Shown: in pieces, positions 13,625-18,606 of the stretch
Position numbering within the stretch: the stretch's first letter is position 1
Layout of the letters: each line of letters starts with the position of its first letter
Assembly: GCA_900550205.1 (NCBI GenBank)
Contig: URRJ01000021.1
Location: forward strand, 1 to 18,606
Reading direction: 5' to 3'
DNA from: an uncultured Collinsella sp.
Lineage (GTDB): Bacteria; Actinomycetota; Coriobacteriia; Coriobacteriales; Coriobacteriaceae
Length of the DNA stretch: 18,606 nt
The notes under the pieces: model-generated
Seen by the model: only the letters and a program-made list of their open reading frames with translations
Database searches by the model: none
Told to the model about the DNA's origin: nothing
Made by a program: the position numbers and the translations under genes

Positions 13625-13873
13625 CTAGAGCGAGAGATTTCTGATCGATGTGACGCAGGAGGCCTCATCCACGCCCGAAACACGAAAGACGACGTTCTCG
13701 CCGCACTCACCATAGAGGGCCATGAGCCCCATGACATCGCGGCCATCCGTGTGGCGGTCGCCGATACTGACTGACACGTCGCTACGATGTTTGGCAATGA
13801 TGTCATAGAGCAGCGCAACCGGGCGGGCATGTAGTCCCAACGGATCTTTAATCGTCTTTGTAAACTCGACCAT
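13625..13873 (-). CDS. HPr-family phosphocarrier protein with Asp at position 46
   Basis: This 82-aa protein has the length and fold signature of HPr, the phosphocarrier between enzyme I and the sugar-specific EIIA components. The active-site His15 lies in DPLGLHARPVALL (10-22). In HPr of low-GC Gram-positives the second site reads S-I-M-G with Ser46, which HPr kinase phosphorylates; here the aligned segment is D46-V-M-G-L-M. Asp could mimic a permanently seryl-phosphorylated state or simply mark a lineage without HPr kinase. The start at 13873 gives canonical numbering and has GGGAGGGG upstream; a longer frame to 13918 adds a tail not expected in HPr. No ptsI is adjacent, and the gene has its own terminator. 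Confidence 0.88.
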   Translation of the reverse strand: MVEFTKTIKDPLGLHARPVALLYDIIAKHRSDVSVSIGDRHTDGRDVMGLMALYGECGENVVFRVSGVDEASCVTSIRNLSL

Positions 13874-13959
13874 GTCCCCTCCCGCGGCATCGCACATTCG
13901 GCCGGCAAACCCAGCCACGTGGTAGTTATTGTAGCGTTAGATGCTTGTTGAGGGCGGGA

Positions 13960-14131
13960 CGGAAACCGCATCCCACTTCGAGCGTCAATGATGGGACACA
14001 GTTTCCGCCAGAAGGCTCAATCGGAAAGCGCGTCCCGTTATTTGGCTGGATTCTGGGTCGCAGTTTCCAAAGGGACTCTGTTTGGGAAACTGCGACCCGT
14101 TTTGGACGCAAATTCCGGGTCGTAGTTTCCG
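13960..14131. repeat. Three tandem 62-bp hairpin units, alternating motif GGGTCGCAGTTTCCG
   Basis: A 15-bp motif occurs six times in alternating orientation. Minus copies start at 13960, 14022 and 14084; plus copies start at 13993, 14055 and 14117. Both series step by exactly 62 bp. Each minus/plus pair can fold with an 18-nt loop, and the plus copy at 14055-14068 also pairs perfectly over 14 bp with the next minus copy at 14085-14098. This head-to-tail alternation resembles REP/BIME arrays. It fills most of the 356-bp gap 13874-14229 between aspS and the HPr gene; nothing coding was seen there. Confidence 0.8.
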
Positions 14132-14169
14132 CGACGTCCGGTCGCCCCATGCCCTCACAACCTCGGCGC

Positions 14170-14206
14170 ATAAAAAACGAGGGGAGGTGCGCGTCCTTCC
14201 CTCGTT
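14170..14206 (-). terminator. Rho-independent terminator of aspS
   Basis: The arms 14176-14187 and 14195-14206 pair over 12 bp with one mismatch. On the minus strand the stem is followed by TTTTTTATG. It starts 24 bases past the aspS stop. Confidence 0.9.
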
Positions 14207-14229
14207 GCGGGCAATATGTAGCCGCTCGC

Positions 14230-16017
14230 CTACATCAGGCGCAGGCTGACGTCCTTGAGCTGGGCGCCAGAAACGGCACTCGGAGCGCCCGACATAAGGT
14301 CGGAGCCGCTGGCCGTCTTGGGGAACGCCATGACGTCGCGGATGGAGTCGGAACCGGTGAGCAGCATGCACACGCGATCCAGGCCCAGAGCGAAACCGCC
14401 CATCGGGGGTGCACCAAACTTGAGCGCCTCCATGAGGAAGCCGAACTGAGACTCGGCGCGCTCCTCGGTAAAGCCCAGAAGCTTGAGCATGGACATCTGC
14501 ATCTCGGCATTGTGGATACGCATACCGCCGCCACCGGCCTCAAAGCCGTCCATGACAAAGTCGTAGGTGCACGAACCGGCTGCCAGCGGATCGGCCTCGA
14601 TCTTAGCGATGTCGGTCTCGGTCGGCAGGGTAAAGGGCTGGTGCTCGGCAGCATAGGCCTTGCGGTCCTCATCCCAGTGGAACAGCGGGAAGTTGACGAC
14701 CCACAGGAAGTCGTGGCCCTCGCGCTTGATCTCGAGTGCGTTGGCCATGTGAGAACGCATGCCGCCCAGGATCTCGTCGGAGAGCAGGCGCGGGCCGGCG
14801 GCGAACATCACCAGGTCGCCGGGCTCGACGTCCATGCGCTCGCGCAGAGCCGCCATCTCCTCGTCCGAGAAGAACTTGACGATGGGGCTGTTGATGGAGC
14901 CGTCCTCGCGGAAGGCGATCCAGGCCAGGCCCTTGGCGCCAAACGTGGAGGCCACGCCGGCGAGCTTATCGATCTTGGCACGTGCCCAGGCACCGGCGCC
15001 CTTGGCGTTGATGGCCTTGACGACAGAGCCCTCCTCGTTTGCGGCAGTCGCAAAGACCTTGAACTTGGAGTTGGCAAAGATGTCGGTCAGGTCGACCAGG
15101 TGCATGCCGTAGCGGGTATCGGGCTTGTCGGAGCCATAGGTGTCCATGGCCTCCCAGTAGTCCATGCGACGCAGCGGCGTGGGCATCTCGACACCCATGC
15201 GACCGAAGGCATCGGCAAGAACCTCTTCGAGCGCGCTCATGACATCGTTCTGGTCCACGAAGGACATCTCGATATCGACCTGGGTGAACTCGGGCTGACG
15301 GTCAGCACGCAGGTCCTCGTCGCGGAAGCACTTGGCAACCTGGTAGTAGCGCTCGACGCCGCCGACCATGAGCAGCTGCTTCAGAAGCTGCGGGGACTGC
15401 GGCAGGGCGTAGAAGTTGCCCGGCTGAATACGGCTGGGGACGATGAAGTCGCGGGCGCCCTCGGGCGTGGACTTGAACAGGGAGGGCGTCTCGACCTCCA
15501 TGAACTCACGGTTGTGCAGCGCCTCGCGAATGGCAAAGGTAAAGTCGGAGCGCAGCTTGAGGTTGGCCATCATCTCGGGACGACGAAGGTCCAGATAGCG
15601 ATAGCGCAGACGGGTGTCCTCGCTGGTCTCGATACCGTCCTCGATCTGGAACGGCGGAGTGACGGACGTGTTGAGCACCTCGGCATGGTCGGTCAGGACC
15701 TCGATCTCGCCGGTCGCGAGCTTGGTGTTGGTGGTCTCCTCGCCACGAGCGCGCACGACGCCGTGGATCTTGATGGGCCACTCGGGACGCATAGTCTCGG
15801 CGATCTTAAAGGCGTCGCCGTCGGAGTGCTCGGGATCGAAGGTGAGCTGCGTGATGCCCTCGCGGTCGCGAAGGTCGCAGAAAATAAGGCCGCCGTGGTC
15901 GCGGCGACGGCTCACCCAACCAGTGAGGGTGACCTCTTCGCCCACGTTCTCGCGGCGAAGCTCACCGCAGGTACGGGTGTGCATGGAATGCTCATCGATG
16001 GGACGGGTCTGGCTCAT
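14230..16017 (-). CDS. aspS: Aspartyl-tRNA synthetase (possibly non-discriminating)
   Basis: This 595-aa bacterial-type class II synthetase charges tRNA-Asp with aspartate. It has the OB-fold anticodon-binding domain (about 14-120, GWVSRRRDHGGLIFCDLRDR), motif 2 (FRDEDLRADRQPEFTQVD), the bacterial GAD insertion, and motif 3 (GFALGLDRVCMLLTG). His41 aligns with His31 of non-discriminating AspRS enzymes, which also charge tRNA-Asn for amidation, while the second marker (Gly83) aligns with Glu94. The evidence is therefore mixed. AAAGGAGG precedes the start at 16017 by about ten bases. The leader carries two hairpins, but the T-box consensus was not found. It is divergent from serB. Confidence 0.96.
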   Translation of the reverse strand: MSQTRPIDEHSMHTRTCGELRRENVGEEVTLTGWVSRRRDHGGLIFCDLRDREGITQLTFDPEHSDGDAFKIAETMRPEWPIKIHGVVRARGEETTNTKLATGEIEVLTDHAEVLNTSVTPPFQIEDGIETSEDTRLRYRYLDLRRPEMMANLKLRSDFTFAIREALHNREFMEVETPSLFKSTPEGARDFIVPSRIQPGNFYALPQSPQLLKQLLMVGGVERYYQVAKCFRDEDLRADRQPEFTQVDIEMSFVDQNDVMSALEEVLADAFGRMGVEMPTPLRRMDYWEAMDTYGSDKPDTRYGMHLVDLTDIFANSKFKVFATAANEEGSVVKAINAKGAGAWARAKIDKLAGVASTFGAKGLAWIAFREDGSINSPIVKFFSDEEMAALRERMDVEPGDLVMFAAGPRLLSDEILGGMRSHMANALEIKREGHDFLWVVNFPLFHWDEDRKAYAAEHQPFTLPTETDIAKIEADPLAAGSCTYDFVMDGFEAGGGGMRIHNAEMQMSMLKLLGFTEERAESQFGFLMEALKFGAPPMGGFALGLDRVCMLLTGSDSIRDVMAFPKTASGSDLMSGAPSAVSGAQLKDVSLRLM

Positions 16018-16038
16018 ACCAGTGATCCTCCTTTATGG

Positions 16039-16080
16039 ATCTGTGCCGCCCCGTGTCGTTCCGGGCGGCGTCGTACAGAT
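16039..16080 (-). promoter_or_regulatory. Leader hairpin before aspS
   Basis: ATCTGT (16039-16044) and GCCGCCC (16045-16051) pair with GGGCGGC (16063-16069) and ACAGAT (16075-16080), leaving a one-sided bulge. The structure ends about 22 bases before the aspS start, just ahead of the ribosome site. No T-box or terminator tail is present. A role in translation control or mRNA stability is only an inference. Confidence 0.4.
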
Positions 16081-16273
16081 TTGCCCAGCCTGCGTAAACC
16101 GCGCAGCCAGACATGGCGTTCTATCTTATCGCACCTGTGTCGATGTGCCGCGAAAAAGTAGCTCCTGCCCAAAGACTTGACGGAGACGAAACAATTGACG
16201 CACCGTGGCCGTCGCCAACGCGCGCCACGTGCGACAATGTGCCCCAATACAACTGCGCTCGGAAAGGCCCGCC

Positions 16274-16909
16274 ATGACTGCACGCCTCATCGTTATGGAT
16301 ATCGACTCCACGCTCATCAACCAGGAGGTCATCGACCTGTTGGGCGAGGAGGCCGGCGTGGGCGAGCAGGTAGCGCAGATCACCGAGCGCGCCATGCGCG
16401 GCGAGCTCGACTTTAAGCAGGCGCTCGAGGAGCGCGTGGGGCTGCTTGCCGGACTGGACGAGAGCGTGTTCGAGCGCACCTTTGCGCGCGTGACCTTTAC
16501 CCCCGGCGCGCTGGAGCTTGTGCGCTCGGCGCATAGCAAGGGCTGGAAGGTCGGCGTGGTAAGCGGCGGCTTCCACGAGGTCGCCGATAAGATCGTGGCC
16601 GCTGCGGGCATCGATTTTTGCCTGGCCAACCGCCTGGAAGTCGTGGACGGCAAGCTCACGGGTAAGCTGGCGGCAGACATTGTAACCAAGGAGTCCAAGC
16701 TCATCCAGCTGCTGGACTGGGCAGTTGAGTGCGGCGTCGACATGGCTCACACGGTCGCTATTGGCGACGGAGCAAACGACATCCCCATGATCCAGGCCGC
16801 GGGCACGGGCATCGCGTTTTGCGCCAAGCCCAAGACGCGCGAAGCCGCCCCGTTTGCCATCGACGAACGCAACCTGATGCTCGCCATGGACATCATCCTG
16901 CGTGACTAG
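16274..16909 (+). CDS. serB: Phosphoserine phosphatase, HAD family
   Basis: This 211-aa SerB-type HAD hydrolase performs the last step of serine synthesis, phosphoserine to serine. HAD motif I is MDIDST (nucleophile Asp9, acid Asp11), motif II is VVSGG (Ser97), Lys139 or Lys142 supplies motif III, and motif IV is GDGANDIPM (164-172). The protein consists of the catalytic domain and cap only, without the N-terminal ACT-like domains of longer SerB proteins. The start at 16274 has GGAAAGG six bases upstream; a longer frame from 16205 lacks one. It is the first plus-strand gene, divergent from aspS, with larB 114 bp downstream. Phosphatase activity on a related small molecule cannot be excluded. 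Confidence 0.92.
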   Translation: MTARLIVMDIDSTLINQEVIDLLGEEAGVGEQVAQITERAMRGELDFKQALEERVGLLAGLDESVFERTFARVTFTPGALELVRSAHSKGWKVGVVSGGFHEVADKIVAAAGIDFCLANRLEVVDGKLTGKLAADIVTKESKLIQLLDWAVECGVDMAHTVAIGDGANDIPMIQAAGTGIAFCAKPKTREAAPFAIDERNLMLAMDIILRD

Positions 16910-16945
16910 TCGATTCGTCTAACAATTGAATCAGTCTGTCCTATA

Positions 16946-16979
16946 GTTTCCGAACAATTTTGTCTTAGTGTTCGGAAAC
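16946..16979. promoter_or_regulatory. 11-bp perfect dyad in the larB promoter region
   Basis: GTTTCCGAACA (16946-16956) and TGTTCGGAAAC (16969-16979) are exact complements around 12 nt. They lie 45-78 bp before the larB start. There is no T-tract after it, so it is not a good serB terminator. The right arm would cover a -35 region, consistent with an operator for the lar genes. Confidence 0.5.
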
Positions 16980-16991
16980 ATACCCTTTGAG

Positions 16992-17000
16992 TGCTAGACT
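16992..17000 (+). promoter_or_regulatory. Putative extended -10 of the larB operon
   Basis: TGCTAGACT (TG plus TAGACT) lies 24 bp before the larB ATG. A weak -35 (TTCGGA, 16971-16976) overlaps the right arm of the 16946-16979 dyad at 18-bp spacing. The fit is partial, so confidence is modest. Confidence 0.35.
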
Positions 17001-17023
17001 TTGCGCCGTCGAAGGGAACATAT

Positions 17024-17806
17024 ATGGATAAGCGAGATCTTGAGCAGCTGCTGAGCGATGTTGCCGGCGGATCAGTCACCCCCGCCGACGCCCTTACGCG
17101 CATCCAGACGGCTCCGACCGCCGATCTGGGCTTTGCGCAGCTCGATCTTTCGCGCGGAGTGCGCCAGGGGGCCGGCGAGGTTGTCTACGGTGCCGGTAAA
17201 ACAGCCGATCAAATTTCAGCCATTATCAAAGCATTACTCGATGCCGGTCAGGAGCGCATCCTGGTCACGCGCCTGGACAGCGAAAAAGCCGCGCGCACCG
17301 CTGGGCTTCTCGGCACCGGCATCGACCTGGGATATGTCCCGGACGCACAGCTCGCCCTCGTGGGCGGCAAGCCCTCCCCCACCGGCAACGGACGCGTTGT
17401 CGTCGCCTGCGCCGGCACGAGCGACTTACCCGTCGCCGAAGAGGCCGCGTTGACGGCCGAATTCTATGGCAACGAGGTCGACCGCCTCTACGACGTAGGC
17501 GTCGCCGGCCTGCACCGTCTGCTCGCACATGCCAAGGAACTTGCTCAGGCGCAGGTGGTCATCGCCATCGCCGGCATGGAGGGCGCGCTGGCGAGCGTTA
17601 TCGGCGGTCTGGTAAGCTGTCCGGTCATCGCCGTTCCCACCAGCGTGGGATACGGCGCGAGTTTTGGTGGCGTAGCCGCGCTGCTCGCCATGCTCAACTC
17701 CTGCGCCAGCGGCGTTTCGGTCGTCAATATCGACAACGGCTTTGGTGCCGCCTACCAGGCAAGTCTTATCAATCATCTGAGCGCGGGCGCACCCCACGCC
17801 TGTTAA
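17024..17806 (+). CDS. larB: LarB, nickel-pincer cofactor biosynthesis carboxylase
   Basis: This 260-aa protein belongs to the LarB family. LarB carboxylates and hydrolyses nicotinic acid adenine dinucleotide to the biscarboxylic pyridinium mononucleotide precursor of the nickel-pincer cofactor used by lactate racemase-type enzymes. The N-terminus (LLSDVAGGSVTPADALTRI) and the segment LDLSRGVRQGAGEVVYGAGKT match the family. The C-terminal half is PurE-like (GTSDLPVAEEAALTAEFYG, GMEGALASVIGGLVSCPVIA, PTSVGYGASFGG). The start at 17024 has GAAGGGA eight bases upstream. The larC start follows the stop by 10 bp, so the two are co-transcribed. LarE and the racemase would be expected beyond the right edge or elsewhere. 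Confidence 0.93.
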   Translation: MDKRDLEQLLSDVAGGSVTPADALTRIQTAPTADLGFAQLDLSRGVRQGAGEVVYGAGKTADQISAIIKALLDAGQERILVTRLDSEKAARTAGLLGTGIDLGYVPDAQLALVGGKPSPTGNGRVVVACAGTSDLPVAEEAALTAEFYGNEVDRLYDVGVAGLHRLLAHAKELAQAQVVIAIAGMEGALASVIGGLVSCPVIAVPTSVGYGASFGGVAALLAMLNSCASGVSVVNIDNGFGAAYQASLINHLSAGAPHAC

Positions 17807-17816
17807 GGAGCATTCC

Positions 17817-18606
17817 ATGTCCAACCATCAGCACACGCTTATCATCGACGGCACCTCGGGCATCAGCGGCGATATAACCGTCGCGGCCCTGCTCGACCTG
17901 GGCGCCAGCGAGGAGCACCTGCGCGAACAGCTCGCCACGTTGCCGGTCGACGGCTTTACGATCGCTATCACGCGCGTAAACAAGCACGGCATCGACGCCT
18001 GCGACTTTGACGTTCAGCTGGCAGAGGAACTCGAGAACCATGATCACGATATGGCCTGGCTCTACGGCAACGAAGCAGCTGCCGAGCACACGCACGAGCA
18101 TGAGCGCCACCATCATGATCATGACGAGCACGAACACGTGCACTGCCACGAGCATGATCATGAGGCCCACGACCATGGCCACGAGGACCATCATCACGCC
18201 CACGGCCATCACCACCGTTCTTTGGCGGACGTCACCGCCATCATCGACGGCTCGCAGCTAAGCGATGGCGCCAAGCGTCGCGCCCTCGCCATCTTTACCG
18301 CGCTCGCCGCCGCCGAGGCCAAGGCTCACGGCAAAACGCCCGAGACCGTCATGTTCCACGAGGTAGGCGCCGTCGACTCCATCGTCGACGTCTGCTCTGT
18401 CGCCATCTGCCTCGACGACCTGGGTATTGAGGATATCGTGGTCGAGTCGCTCTCCGAGGGCCACGGAACCATCCGCTGCGCCCACGGCCTTATGCCCATC
18501 CCGGTGCCCGCCGTCGTCAACCTATGCCAAGCAGGCAATATCGCCCTCACGCCCGCACCGGTCGCCGGCGAGCTCGTGACGCCCACGGGCGCCGCCATCG
18601 TCGCCG
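17817..18606 (+). CDS. larC: LarC, nickel insertion protein (partial, runs off right edge)
   Basis: The first 263 residues are visible. They open with LIIDGTSGISGDI, a family-typical start, and continue with MFHEVGAVDSIVDVCSVA, a LarC signature. LarC is the CTP-dependent nickel insertase that completes the nickel-pincer cofactor. Residues 91-133 are extraordinarily His-rich (23 His in 43 residues, mixed with Asp and Glu), suited to holding nickel. The ATG at 17817 has AAGGAG seven bases upstream. In some lactobacilli LarC is made from two frames joined by ribosomal frameshifting; the junction region is beyond the window, so this cannot be judged here. The reading frame is open throughout. Confidence 0.93.
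   Translation, partial: MSNHQHTLIIDGTSGISGDITVAALLDLGASEEHLREQLATLPVDGFTIAITRVNKHGIDACDFDVQLAEELENHDHDMAWLYGNEAAAEHTHEHERHHHDHDEHEHVHCHEHDHEAHDHGHEDHHHAHGHHHRSLADVTAIIDGSQLSDGAKRRALAIFTALAAAEAKAHGKTPETVMFHEVGAVDSIVDVCSVAICLDDLGIEDIVVESLSEGHGTIRCAHGLMPIPVPAVVNLCQAGNIALTPAPVAGELVTPTGAAIVA

Noticed and set aside
16018..16140. T-box riboswitch in the aspS leader
   Set aside because: Two hairpins are present, but the conserved T-box antiterminator sequence was not found.
13945..16161. A 738-codon plus-strand open frame over aspS
   Set aside because: Antisense shadow of a certain synthetase gene; it also runs through the hairpin repeats and a terminator, and its translation is low-complexity.
16177..16200. 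Two TTGACG hexamers as a serB promoter
   Set aside because: No acceptable -10 lies at 16-18 bp from either copy.

Overview
The window looks like chromosome of a high-GC member of the Coriobacteriia, most like Collinsella. This is an inference from gene content and style: strong GC codon bias, an actinobacterial GlnR-like regulator beside a GlnA2-like protein, paired FeoA proteins with FeoB and a Cys-rich FeoB partner, and LarB/LarC. No rRNA, tRNA, CRISPR array or complete insertion sequence was seen.

Layout. Positions 1-13,900 are almost entirely minus-strand genes. In the order they are met on the + strand these are: the first codons of a gene running off the left edge; an HtrA-type membrane-anchored protease (259-1719); a GlnR-like orphan response regulator (1928-2590) and a type I glutamine synthetase-family protein (2641-3978), which form one operon; a LacI-family regulator (4113-5135); a GntR/FCD regulator (5261-5953); an AlbA_2/Schlafen-type regulator (6490-7743) flanked by repeat-rich DNA; a large flavin/Fe-S enoate reductase-like oxidoreductase (8051-10000); and the ferrous-iron locus, transcribed feoA-feoA-feoB-Cys-rich small protein (13431 down to 10103). 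Next come HPr (13625-13873) and aspS (14230-16017), also minus. From 16274 the direction flips: serB, then larB and larC (the last cut by the right edge) run on the plus strand.

How the genes fit together. The glnA-like/GlnR-like pair looks like a nitrogen-sensing unit. The synthetase homologue has lost three metal-binding residues of the family (Glu, Glu and His replaced by Ala, Gly and Phe), so it may be a sensor pseudoenzyme or may use another substrate. The feo cluster imports Fe2+ and carries a DtxR/IdeR-like dyad between feoA and feoB. larB and larC make the nickel-pincer cofactor of lactate racemase-type enzymes. HPr carries the catalytic His15 but has Asp where regulatory Ser46 normally sits.

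The gene-free stretches are unusually structured. They hold a 160-bp element with about 30-bp inverted ends (6088-6247), a 10-bp periodic repeat array (6329-6410), a 27-bp inverted repeat around the AlbA_2 promoter (7779-7847), three exact 62-bp-period hairpin repeats (13960-14131), and three dispersed dyads sharing a GGGACAGG-type core. No complete new defence system or mobile element could be demonstrated. The strongest candidates for something undescribed are the degenerate GlnA/GlnR-like pair and the intergenic repeat families.
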